45,442 nt of DNA from Ectocarpus siliculosus (lineage: Eukaryota > Sar > Phaeophyceae > Ectocarpales > Ectocarpaceae). Made by a program: the position numbers and the translations under genes. Below, one piece after another: positions 34,853 to 45,442 of the stretch. The notes below the pieces were generated by a model. The model was given only the letters and a program-made list of their open reading frames with translations. It did no database searches and was not told the DNA's origin. Numbering within the stretch: the stretch's first letter is position 1; every line of letters starts with the position of its first letter. Location: assembly GCA_000310025.1 (NCBI GenBank), contig FN649745.1, positions 89,820 to 135,261 on the forward strand, in the 5' to 3' direction.

Positions 34853-37800
34853 TCAGAGCTCGACCTTCACGTCCAGGCACAGCGCGGGAGCTCCGCCGTC
34901 CAAGTCGTCCGTGCCGGCGAGAGAGATGTCGTAGTCCCCGGGGGGGGCGATGGCCGGCAGGGTGACCTCGAGGGAAAATTCGGTAGGGCCGGGGGTGGCC
35001 GGGCAGGGCAGGCCGTGCAGCTCGATGTAGCCCAACCCAAGCGGCAGCTGGGAGCGCAAAAAACAGTGTACGACAGGCATCAGCGTCAGCAGTTGAGTAC
35101 AGGCCAGGGCGAGGGGGGTGTAGGGTCTGACAAGCACAACCATGTTCCAGGGGGTACACCAATTGCGCGAGACGCAACTGCTCACGTGCCACGCGCATTT
35201 CCCACCATTGCGGGGGAGTGTGATGAGAGTCGCGAGGTGGGCGTTTTTTTGCCATTCTGTCCGAGCGAAAAACAAAAAAATCGCTGTATATTGCTCGGGG
35301 AACGTAGAAAAACAGGCAATGCTCCCGTTAACGCTATGGATTCATTGTTAATTTATCCCGGACTGGTATTTGTGCATAGATATGATTCGTTTGTGTTACA
35401 AAGTAAAATAAAAAACCGTATTGCATACATACCTCGGCAGAGCTTTCCCCGCAGAGAGAGCCGTCGTGCTGGTAGATCGTCGAAGAGCCGAGCATCACCT
35501 CCAGGTTGTAGTCTCCCTCCGCCAGGGGCTTGGTAAGGGTTCCCTTGGCCATCATGGAAACCGGCTGGCCGCGCCTAGGGGCGATGGGAGAGATGGTCAC
35601 TGTCACGGGGGAGGGGGGGGAGGGGCGTCGCAGATGGGGGGGGCGGGTGTGTGTGGAAGAGTTAGAAGGTTGGACAGAGATATTGCACGTTCGAAATTCA
35701 GAACGACGGAATAGTCGCGACCACTTTGGTGGGTGCCATCAAAATTTCCTCTTAGAGCTAGCAACGGCAGGTCGGCAACTGCTTGTCTCTGCTGCCGCCG
35801 CTGCTGCCGCCAACGCGCCCAGAAAACACGACGACTGTCAACACGTGGTGAACTCTGGCGGTTTCATCTTTGCTAAAGACGCAAAAAAAGTCAACCGACC
35901 ACGCGACCAGCCACCGGCTGCTTTGCTGGTGGACCCCCCCCTACACCCCGGTCCCGAAAAAAGAAAAAAAACAACTCCTCACCATCGTGGAAAACCACGT
36001 CGCTGGTTCCGCCGCCGCAGTCCTTCGCGCTGGCGCTGGACCGGAAGCCCACCGGCCTCTCCGCGACGTCGGAGGGGTCAACCAGAGCCCAAAGAGCCTC
36101 GCGCTCCGCCTCGGACATCTCGGTCATCTCGGCGGCCTCAACGGCGAATTCCGCCGCCCCGTCGGCGTCTTCCTCGGGCGTGCCGAGGATGGGGTAGATG
36201 GCTTCGATGAGGAGACCGCACTGGCCGCCCTCGTCCTCCTCCGAGTCTGCCCTCTCGAGAAGGATGTACCCGCCCTGGCCCCAGCTGTCGCCCCACGAGT
36301 TCTTCACCTTCCTGCATGGGGTTAGCACGGGCATATTTGTGGGGCGCGGGGGAGGGTCGTGTATTGTTACAAAATACGCTCAAGCCCGAACGACGGCTGG
36401 ACGCAGGGACTCGACTTATGGTCAGAATACGGCACTGCCCGCCAAGGCCTTACCGTAATATCTGTGTGAAGACATTTCCGTGAAAAACACACACACCAGG
36501 GGATACACACGGCCAATTCCTTCACGATACTCCGTCACGACAACGGGAAGGGGATCGCTGCCAAGATGGGGCCCGACGACGATGATTGCCGACTCTCCGC
36601 AAACTCTGCTGCAACGAACGTCACCGAGCAAAAGCACCATCACTTTTCGTCACACTCGTCTCGACACACTGATGGCAACACGTCCAAGGGCCCCTCCCAC
36701 GCATACCGCAACCGCGTAACCTCACCAGTAGTCCGTCCCGTCTTCCCACGTCCCGTATCCGACGGCGAGCACACCGTGGTCCAGCTTGTCCCCGCAGGGA
36801 GCCGTGTAAACGCCGTCGCTGTAGAACTGGAACGCCATCTGGTCGGCCTCGATGGCGATAGCGATCGGCCCGACCGTCGCGAGCGCCGTCATGAGGGCCT
36901 CGTCGGTGGCCTTGACCTGAGCCCACTCCTTCACCTGGGAGCGGAGAACCGAGCATGTACGGGGTAAGGCCGAAGACAGCAAAATGGATCAAGGATGGGA
37001 GCAGGGGGGTAGTTCCCATGGTCACTACGTACAAGACTACATGCCAACAGAACGAGAGCACTACCAACAGACAACCCTCGTCACCTGAGAGCCGTCGCAT
37101 GCATCCAAAGCAAGGTATCACAACAGAACGAGAGTTATCACCAACAACACACCACCTCCTCTGACCTGGGAGCCCTCGACGGGCGTGCAGGTGGTGGCGC
37201 AGGTCTTGAACGGGGGCCAGAGTCCGACGTAAGGGTACTCGTCCTCGGGGCACACGCCTCCGTTCTCCTTGATCCAGTCGAACGCCTGCTCCATGTCGCC
37301 GCCGAAGCACCCCTTGTCGACCTTGTCGCAGTCGACCAGCTGCTCCTCCGAGAACTTGATCTGTCCGCCACGTAAGGTATTGGGTGCAAAACACGATAGT
37401 TCAATAGGGTATGCCTTTGGCGTGCGGGGATCGGGTGGGAAACACCATGTTTCAATAGTGCAAGTGATGTTTTTTTTTTTTGCGGATAGGGGGTAGGGTG
37501 TGTGGGAACGAGTCGTTCTTCCAACGTTCTCCTTCAACACTTTTGCAACTGTTTTTCAAATAGCATGCATGGACTTCATCGTGACCCGTTTGCCCATATG
37601 AACGCCCAGCGACCTACCAGGTCGTCGGTGGCCAGGTAGTAGGCCCCCTCCATGGCGCCGATGGTCGAAAACGCCCAGCAACTTCCGCACATGCCCTGCG
37701 ATGAAAGCATCCGGCGGAAGCAAAAAAAAAAACGTCAACGAGAAAAGCAGCGGACCATGCGCGCGTCCAAACTGGGAGAGAGTCAGTTTCGAGGTTTACG

Positions 37801-39469
37801 CATAAACAACCACAACAGCAGTTCAACGGTAAGCACATCATTACTTCATGCCTTGTACATTCCTCGACACTACCAGCAGCAGTAGCATGGCTTGCTGCGA
37901 AAAGAAAAATACCACCAATTTTTTCCTTTTCCAGATATACAAGAGTGAACAGAAAAACAAAATTTTTGGACACTGGCGTAGCGGCCAACCCTTTCTTTTG
38001 GAGAGCTATAAAAAGAGGGACTTCCTACGCGAGGAAAGCTGAGGGTTACGACGCGCAGACTCTTATCCCAACCCCAACTTAGCACATTTGGTACTCTATC
38101 CAGTATGTTAACTTGAAACAACCTGCGTAGACTACTGAAAAGGAGTGAAAAAAATAAAATGTGTAGCTTTACCTGGTTCTGGACGGGCGTAACGGCGCCC
38201 TCCCGCACCCAGTCCACCTCATCGGGAATCTCGCTCCCGGTGAGCTCGACCAGCCTCCTTCGCCCACCGGCAACCTTCTCCATCGGGCGGCGCTCCGGCG
38301 TCTGCCGGGCGGGCTTGGGCTTGTCGCTCGAACGCTTGTACCCGAAGTGCTATTGTTGGTTACCACGTCCGTGTGGAGCGCGTTCGGGCCGGGAGGGAGA
38401 GGGGGGGAGGCAAAGGGCAGGGAGAACACGTCGGCAAGGGGGTCGGTGTGGTTGTTGGAGTTTCCAGGTAAAAAAGAGCACGACTTTTAGTTGTCGATAT
38501 CGTCATTCATCTCCGTCCTGGGCATACTTTTCTTGGCCTGATCCAAGACCTAGGCGCATAAACAGCGCCCGACACCACTCCCCGTTTGTTTTCGAACATG
38601 TTACTGCTGCCCACTGCCACGAGAGAGGATGTGGCTATGTCTGCTCACTTCCGTCCAAGCGAAAGCGAAGGGACGGGAAGGCGGGGGGGTGGGAGGAGAC
38701 AAGAGGCAGATGTAGGAGAGAGGGCATAGCCTCTTTCCTCCCCAGCGGCCTTCCACATGGCAACATCGGAAATACGCTCAATACTGGCAGTATACTATCT
38801 CGAGCACTTTGGTCTGTGGGGGGGGGCGTACTCATTTGTTTCTTGCCGTAGTCATTTGACCATTGACCACGCGTCCCTTGGAGACGGAGCACCGTTCCTA
38901 CACCTACTAGAGACACCAACAACATTTGGGAGCTCTTTACGTTTCTGCCACAAACTCCATACAAATTTCTTGCACATCTTATCCCCGTCCTCTAGGGGTC
39001 TGTGGGGGAGGGGGGTGGGGGTTGAAACTCGACGGTCCCGTGGGAGACGTGCGGTATGCCTCATCCCTGGGTTATCCACGCTACGTGAGCAGTGGAGTAC
39101 ATAAATACGCGATCCCGACTCCGCGGGGATTATCATCGCAGATCCTTGGAAGATTCTCACACGAAGTACACAGAAGAGAGACATGGCCATAGTACATCCT
39201 GCAATGTGCCTATTCTAGACTTATGTGTTGGCCATATTTTTGGCCCGAGGCGAGGGGTGGGCAAAGGGGACACGGTGGTTTTGAATTATTCCATCGGGAT
39301 GGTCCCGTACCCCGTCGACCAAGTGAACTATCAAGATGCCAAAGGATCGGATGAGCTCTGTTTCTATCTCGACGCGTTCAAAGCAACACGTTCAAAGCAA
39401 CAAGACACGAACGGCCCGTTTGAAATCAGCCCCCTCTGGAAACCCACAACATTTCCCAGCAGTCTACAC

Positions 39470-39508
<39 letters not shown>

Positions 39509-40581
39509 GCTCGCTGGTACGCTATCTCGCCACTGCCCCCCCCCCGAAAAAACACGAACCAGCAGGCGAGAGATAACTCCTCCCTGGAAAGCAGAATAGC
39601 AAGCGCTAGCGGAAAGGCCTGAAATTACTTGCTTTTCTCCTTCCCTTCCTCTCTCGTCAAACAATATCTTAAGACTATTTTCCTATTTTTAATAGATAGA
39701 AATTGATTCGTTGGGTCACAGAAGAAAATAAATAAATAAATGGTAACGAACGCTCACCGTCTCCTTGAACTCATCCCACGACAAGTGGCTGAACTCGTTG
39801 TGGGACAGGGTGAAAGTCGAGCCGTCGTTGGCAGTGTTATGTGTGTCGATAAGGTCGCTGCTCTCGCACGAAAGGCAAGCGGCCGCCGTTTAAAGGAGTC
39901 GGAGGGACGGGTAGTGGTAAGGCAAGCGACCTTGTCGTCATCACATGGCGCATGTACGGGCAAGCAAACGTGTGTGCTGCATGTGTCTGCATATGTGCTC
40001 ACATGTGAGAAGCGGAGCAAAAGAAATACCGTGAGGGAGAAGCGGAGGGTCGCCGGACTGCTGCTGTTCTCAGTTTGAAACATCCGGCCGACGTGAACTT
40101 GATTCATAGATACCGCAAGCGTCCCGACGACAAATGAAAATATAAAACAAACAAGGTCGGCATCCCCTCAAGCACTCCTCGTATCAGAACAAGCGATCGC
40201 CATACACGGGCCCTCTGGCGGCGTACACTGCGGTAGCATTCTGCCATCAAGCTGCTGCACAGACGTCGCCCTTCTCAACTTCAAACTGGCTCAAATCAAG
40301 TTGAAAAAATGCCAATTCTTCGGAAAGGAGAGAGACATCCCCCCGCCCCCCCAAGCCCCTTCTTCGTACCTGTTCTCCGCGAAAATCTTCAGCCTACGGT
40401 CGAACTCTCCCTTCGTGCCGAACGTCACGCCGTGTTGCGCCATCCACGCCCGAAAGCGATTGGCGACCTTGGCATCCTCCGCGGTGCGTTTTTGCGACTC
40501 GAAAAACTCTTTCGGGATGGGGGGCGTGGCGAGGGCGGGAGCGGCCAGCGCCAGGAGAATCAGAGCGTGCGACGCTACCAT
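34853..40581 (-). CDS. Secreted papain-family cysteine protease fused to an ML lipid-binding domain
   Basis: Nine exons (40581-40370, 39857-39758, 38349-38173, 37695-37618, 37360-37166, 36934-36726, 36311-35983, 35599-35433, 35047-34853) join in phase to 553 residues. A signal peptide ([18 protein letters not shown]) is followed by an I29 propeptide ([12 protein letters not shown], then [17 protein letters not shown]). The mature C1A enzyme has the oxyanion Gln163, catalytic Cys169 in MCGSCWAFS, His307 in [11 protein letters not shown] and Asn328 in [13 protein letters not shown], so it should be active in a lysosome/vacuole or outside the cell. After an acidic linker, residues from about 419 form an ML (MD-2/NPC2-like) domain: [56 protein letters not shown] and LCLDVKVEL. 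It has four Cys, enough for two disulfides. ML domains bind lipids or sterols, so the fusion may direct the protease to membranes or lipid cargo (inference). Confidence 0.9.
39474..39506 (+). repeat. (CT)n microsatellite
   Basis: About 16 CT units lie in the protease intron between exons 2 and 3. Confidence 0.85.
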
Positions 40582-41011
40582 GGTGTGTACGTGTCGTACG
40601 AACGGGAGCTGTATCAGGACAACAACGAGAGAGCCGAGACACCCTCTCTATCTCGTGATATAAAGTGTGCGCTCGCTCTCCACTTTTCTCCGACTTGGGG
40701 GTTACGCAGTTTGCAAGGGGGGTCCTCATTCTCGTAGACCACGCGTTCCATGTTCGGGATGTTGAACAAGCCCCCCAGCTACAAAAAACCGTCAATCGCT
40801 GTCACACACCCCCTGTAGGCTAAAATAAAAAATAAACTTTCACATTATTTGATGGTGTGTGCGTGTGCACCCGCGAGAAGTCTCCAAACCGCCCCGAATC
40901 TCCAGTAGGAGGACGGCGGACCTCTGGGGTAAACCCTGACCGTGCTTCGGTGACAGGCTCTTGCCCTGCTGTGGTAACGTTGCAACGGAACTGGAAGGGC
41001 CAAGAAGGCAG

Positions 41012-41052
<41 letters not shown>

Positions 41053-41229
41053 ACAGCAAGCGCACCAAAAAAATCGGACCAGTTTACGTGCAAGAAAGGA
41101 CGCAGCGACGTGAGCACTAAGGAGAGAGGGGGGAAGGGGCGCGAGCCGCGAGGAGGACGAAGGCGAGGACGAGGACGCCGCCGAGAGAGGGCGCAGCCCC
41201 AAAGATTGCGGGCGAGTGCCCGCTCCAAG
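40582..41229. promoter_or_regulatory. Divergent promoter interval of protease and Gln-rich genes
   Basis: The two start codons face away from each other across 648 bp. A (GA)n run of about 16 units lies at 41013-41046 on the Gln-rich gene's side. The open frame of that gene stays open through the GA run back to an ATG at 41014, but Arg-Glu repeats make that start unlikely. Confidence 0.45.
41013..41046 (+). repeat. (GA)n microsatellite
   Basis: About 16 GA units are followed by a short TTTTTACAG. They are probably in the 5' untranslated region of the Gln-rich gene. Confidence 0.85.
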
Positions 41230-41615
41230 ATGGGTCCCGACCCAGCCCTCGCAATCAATTCAGCTGAATCTCCGTGCGTGGCTGATCGTGCAACAGCGGC
41301 TGCTGCTGCTGCTGCTGCCGCTGGTCCTCCCTCGCGTCGCGCTTTGCCCGACCCGCAGCAGCAGCAATACCGCCACCACCAGCAACAATCCCAGCAACAG
41401 CAGCAACACCACCACCACCACTACCACCAGCAGCATCAACAGCAGAGGGCGGACCCCGCCTCCGGGAGAAATTCCTTCGGGGGACCTCCTCCTTCTGCTG
41501 CTGCGTCGGTGCTGCTGCCGACTTCGCGCGGCATCACGGGCGGCGGAGGGCGACAACAGCAAATGCTTCTGCCGACACCGACAGCAAACCATGCGGCGGG
41601 GCATGCGGGAGAGAC

Positions 41616-41653
<38 letters not shown>

Positions 41654-42586
41654 GAGGAGCAGCGTGGCTGGGGAGGATTGGCGATCACGGCAGCACTGGC
41701 CTGCTAACCCCGCTAGGCGCAAAGCCTTACCGACACCACCGCGCCGGAGGAGGAGGAGATTCTGCTGTCGACAGCGGCAGCAGCAGGGAGCCCAGAAATA
41801 AACTGCTGTTGCACTTACGTCGAGCGGACGGATCATCAACAACAACGGGCAACACCTCCACCTTTCTCACGTCTATGGCGGCCGCCAGCAACGGCCGGAG
41901 CAGCACCACCACGACAACAACGCAGCAGCTACAGCAGCGCCAACACCGCCAGCAGGAGGCATCGAGTCGGTGGCACCCCCAGCCGCAACAACAACCACGC
42001 CGCGGCAGCAACGAGACTCTTCACTTTGTCCCAGGTCCTGCGCCGGCAAAGCACAACAAGGCCCCCGCCGGAGAGAGCTGGTTCGTGAACGCCTCCGGCA
42101 GGTTCGTCGCTTCCGCCACCAAGGGCTCGGCGGCGGCGGCTTTCGCGGCCGCCGCCAGCAGCGGGAGGGCAGCCGGGCCGCCGGCGGCGGGAGGCTCCGG
42201 GTCGCCGATCATCACGGCCCTGCGGGTTCAAGCCACCCCAGAGAATATACTGCCCGTGCCTATGGTGGTGGCCACCAGCAGCGGCAGCGGCGGCGGCGGC
42301 GGCGGCACTGCCCCGGAGATTAACGCCAAGTGTCCCGAGTGTCAGGATCTTGTCAAGGCGAGGCTGGACGAGCCGACGCTCATGAGCGAGGACCGGCATC
42401 GGTGGGAGGACGGCGCGTTCGGAGCGGGGGACTGTGCGAGCGAGACGCTGGAGAGCGGGGGCGGGGGGGAGCAGGCGGCGGCGGAGGAGGAGGCGGGCAG
42501 CACCGCCAGGAGGGCGGCATCCGCTTGGAGGCTGCGGGAGCTAACGAGGACCTTCAACGTGGGGATCATTCTGTGCCTCAACTTCG
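41230..42586 (+). CDS. First exon of a Gln/His/Ala/Gly-rich protein, function unknown
   Basis: An open exon of 452 codons ends at the donor AACTTCG/GTGCGT. It has runs of Gln (CAG repeats near 41620-41652), His, Ala, Gly and Thr, so most of it should be disordered. Near the end are a CPECQDLV pair of cysteines and a more ordered segment, WRLRELTRTFNVGIILCLNF. The hydrophobic NVGIILCLNF may open a membrane helix completed by the next exon. I do not recognise the family. The gene runs off the window; a possible later exon is at about 45210-45365. The start at 41230 was chosen over 41014 because the region between them is Arg/Glu low complexity. The coding CAG run could vary in length between individuals. 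Confidence 0.6.
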
Positions 42587-45205
42587 GTGCGTATTACTGT
42601 GCTACTACTCTTATCATTTATTTGTTCGCCGAGCGTAGCGTTGTTGTTCATGGTGGGTCACAAGTGTCATGTAAGGTAAGCAGCAGCGATGGATTTTTCG
42701 TCTCTTGATTGTGGAGTTTTTTGCGGAATTTCGACCGCGCAGTCGCCACTCGCCCGCAAACACAAAGAACGACTGCTGTGTTGCGTGTTGGTGGCGCATC
42801 AGCTTGTGACCAAAGTCGAATAGAATTTTCGGGGGGGTTGGGGAGCATGCCATCAAGAGCATCATGGAAGGCTGTTTGGTGTCGGGACTTCCTGTTGCAA
42901 TGCACAACGGACACCAGTTACCCCACCCCATCGACCCATGTACTGCACCCAGCTACCTATGCACTGCTGCTGTGCCGCATTCATTCACACATGACGGACG
43001 GCCTCTTTTTAAATTTTGAAATGTAGCCCCTGCGGAAGACATCATTGATTGCCTCATTATGCATGTGTAATTTCTTTTCTGACAACATATTCTAGGGCGG
43101 AAATAAAAGCCCGAGCTGCTGCTACTACTGTACGGATCCGCGCTGCTGGCTGATTTCGCCTTTGTTCGGAGAGCACTAGCGAGAGAGGCCTTGCGTGCAC
43201 ACATGACCCACTGCTAGGATGGTCTTGAATCTTTGAACAAAGTTGGACGAAGAGACACTACATAACAAATTGTCGATCAACGACAGGAGAGGATCGAAGG
43301 GTCCCAGCCACACGGCTGGCTGTCACACGCGGTGCGCATACAATGTTTTCACTTGGAAAAAACAAGAAATGGAGATCGGCGGAAAAAACCACGGCCGAAC
43401 CGCATCCTGCTTGTTGTCGGATCGGGACTATGATTGGGATATTTTTTCGCTCTCCGTTCTAGTCAGAAGTAATTATCGTTGCTGGTACTGCTGTATGCAT
43501 AGCAGGACATTTGCTTGCGCATGATGGGCGCATCTGTGTGACTTTCCCCATTCATCGCTGCAGAATTGTGGACGACGCATGTAGATGGATATCTCCACAC
43601 AGCAAGCAGCTTTGACAATACTGGAAATATAGAAACATAAACAGGCAGAAACCTACTTTTTTGTACGATAGCTTACCTGTCAACAGATCATACATTTGAA
43701 AACCAGCCTTTTTTGCACCTCAATGATGCACACGGGGCACGCTTATCTTGCAGCTTGAAAATGCATTTCGATCTGGACACCTCACAATTTAAATTTATGT
43801 CTGGGTCGGGGTCTAGAGGGGTCCGACCTTCATCATTTACTTACGCAGCAAGATACGACGTGCCACGTTCGTGTATTTACGTCTCTATATGTACGTGTGC
43901 ACGGTAATCGTTAAATGCACCTGAATACTGCTGTACAATACAAAGAACGAGCGGAACGTACAGGTGCGCGAGCGGTTTTTACATGGCTACCTGAGCCTTC
44001 TTTTCGTTCGCACCCCCTGTACGATAACTCCGACGCACTCGCCGAAGAGATTAATCAAAGCGCTTGGTTTGCGTTTCTACATGCGCACGACGCATCGTCG
44101 CTGTTTTTGGGAATTGAACGGAGTTTTCGCCGCTGCTGTTGTTGTGACCACACAAGCGGGGGTCCGTGTCAAAGGTAGATTATTCGCTGCAGTTGAACGT
44201 TCGACAGCAGTACTACCACCTGAAACAGCAATTGTTTGTGGAGATACACGACATTGAGTGTGGAGATGACAAATATAGACAACCAACGTCAAGGTTGATG
44301 TTGTAGCCCCCACGGATGTGCTGGGCACATACATACGTCGTCTCAACACCAACAGCAGAGAAGGAGGTGGTGGCGATGTCGCTGACCTCCCGCGTTTGTT
44401 CAAGCGGCAGCATTTTCATACGAGCCGTTGGCGATGACTGAAACTGACGGCGATTCAGGGTGTACATGTATTTGTATTTGTATAGTATGCAAGTCTTGGA
44501 CGGGCCGAAGAAGGGGACAAGCGCTTGAAACATCATCGTGGGTTGAGGAAAGGAAAGCAAAACGGGCCTGTAGTTTGTGACATGTTGCTTTGAAAAGCAG
44601 AGACTCGAGTTTTCACGAACAATTTCATCAAGAGGAAGAAAAATAGCAGAGTGTACTGTAGTGCACAGCTTTCGCGGTGGATCCTGCACTGCATTTCTGT
44701 AGTACTGCTGTAGGCGTGTGGTGGACGGTGAAACAAGCTGATTTTTCCTGAGTTTTCTCAATCGCACCCCATGTGCGATCACTCCGACTTGCGTTCAACT
44801 CACGCATTCGATGTTGTTTGTGTTGTGTTTGATCCTTCAATTTTCTCCGAAAGCGCACGCGGTGTCAGTTGAAAGATATGATACTGTCAGTTTTCACACA
44901 TCTGGGGTGGTGGCTTTGTAGGGAGAGGAAGTCCCCTGGATTACCCCCCCTTACCGTTGTCCCTCTTCGTCTCTGCACTCCTCTCTCTTTGGTTTCGCTG
45001 TAACTGAGCTCCCTCCCGGAGACGGCACGCAAATCGTAACACGTTGCAGGTGGATCCCATCTTGTTTGCCAAACCAAGTTTGTGTGGTTTATACCGCGCA
45101 TGCCCACATTTTTTGTCTTCGTGCGAGTCACCTCTTGCCTGACCCCCTGCCCTGCCCTTCTTTGTCGAACCCCAAATCGGTCTCTCTGTCTTATCACCCC
45201 CCCCC
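42587..45205. other. Probable intron or introns of the Gln-rich gene
   Basis: No exon could be supported in these 2.6 kb. Four copies of the TACTGCTGT 9-mer occur (43486, 43926, 44204 reverse, 44703). Two direct copies of a ~45 bp segment (near 43988-44032 and 44748-44791), both with TCGCACCCC-TGT-CGAT-ACTCCGAC, were also seen. Confidence 0.45.
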
Positions 45206-45212
45206 CCCGAAA

Positions 45213-45366
45213 GCACGGACCCCCCGGAAGTGGTGAGAACTCCACCCTGCGCGGTGAAACAGTGCTGGATAAACCCCAAGACGTGTGCCGGCATGTCGGC
45301 AAGAAAAAGGGCGGAAGTCATCGGTCGGGCGTTGCAAAAGCAATACAACACCCTGCAGCCAAAGTG
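45213..45366 (+). CDS. Possible downstream exon, partial gene
   Basis: After a pyrimidine tract, an open plus-strand segment reads protein-like: CWINPKTCAGMSARKRAE, then VIGRALQKQYNTLQP. It ends at a possible donor AA/GTGAGC near 45366. The phase (one base, then codons) does not join directly to the exon ending at 42586, so another exon would be needed. The protein family is not recognised. Confidence 0.3.
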
Positions 45367-45442
45367 AGCGCAAGGGGTTGGGGGGGGGGGGGGGGGGGGG
45401 GGGGAAGCCAAAGATTGCGCTCTGGTGGTTGGGGCAAAATAT

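Noticed and set aside
34676-35536. A 286-codon plus-strand frame
   Set aside because: It is the antisense shadow of the last two protease exons, which encode a clear ML domain.
41014-41229. An N-terminal extension of the Gln-rich protein
   Set aside because: It is encoded by a GA microsatellite and Arg/Glu/Lys low-complexity sequence, so a start at 41230 is more likely.
41260-41688. A leucine-rich minus-strand frame opposite the Gln-rich exon
   Set aside because: The Leu and Arg runs are simply the reverse complement of CAG and related repeats.

Overview
The window looks like nuclear DNA of an intron-rich stramenopile, most probably a brown alga close to Ectocarpus. This is inferred from moderately high GC, many introns of roughly 0.2-3 kb with ordinary GT-AG borders, short exons, genes that often alternate strands, amino-acid homopolymers, and the kinds of genes present. 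It is a Sanger-type draft: position 1-250 and the last ~90 bases are homopolymer junk, and a 100-N gap sits at 16026-16125. No bacterial operon, CRISPR array, rRNA gene or intact tRNA gene was seen. All gene models were built by hand by matching reading phase across splice sites.

Layout. (1) 715-4673, minus: a pentatricopeptide-repeat (PPR)-like gene in five exons, with a broken non-LTR retrotransposon fragment in its last intron. (2) 5061-11392, plus: a kinesin motor gene, closest to kinesin-6, divergent from gene 1, with two incompatible 3' ends that suggest alternative splicing. (3) 13025-18258, plus: a SAR1-type small GTPase of the COPII coat in five exons. Its 3.2 kb second intron carries a long hairpin, the assembly gap and a three-fold tandem repeat of its own 3' splice site. 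(4) 19897-22460 or further, minus: a protein with two METTL21-like (methyltransferase family 16) domains in tandem. (5) 23597-32751, plus: a second, probably mitochondrial PPR-like gene in seven exons with a very acidic C-terminus. A TA-flanked MITE and a hairpin element lie in its introns. (6) 34853-40581, minus: a secreted papain-family cysteine protease in nine exons that continues into a C-terminal ML (MD-2-related lipid-recognition) domain. (7) 41230 to beyond the window, plus: the first exon of a Gln/His/Ala/Gly-rich protein of unknown function.

The genes do not form one pathway. They are housekeeping functions (organelle RNA metabolism, cytokinesis or transport along microtubules, ER export, protein methylation, lysosomal or secreted proteolysis) with repeats in introns and spacers. 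The most notable points are the protease-ML fusion, the double METTL21 protein, the triplicated SAR1 acceptor site, the kinesin with alternative tails, the hairpin that probably caused the assembly gap, and an over-represented 9-mer (TACTGCTGT) seen ten times.
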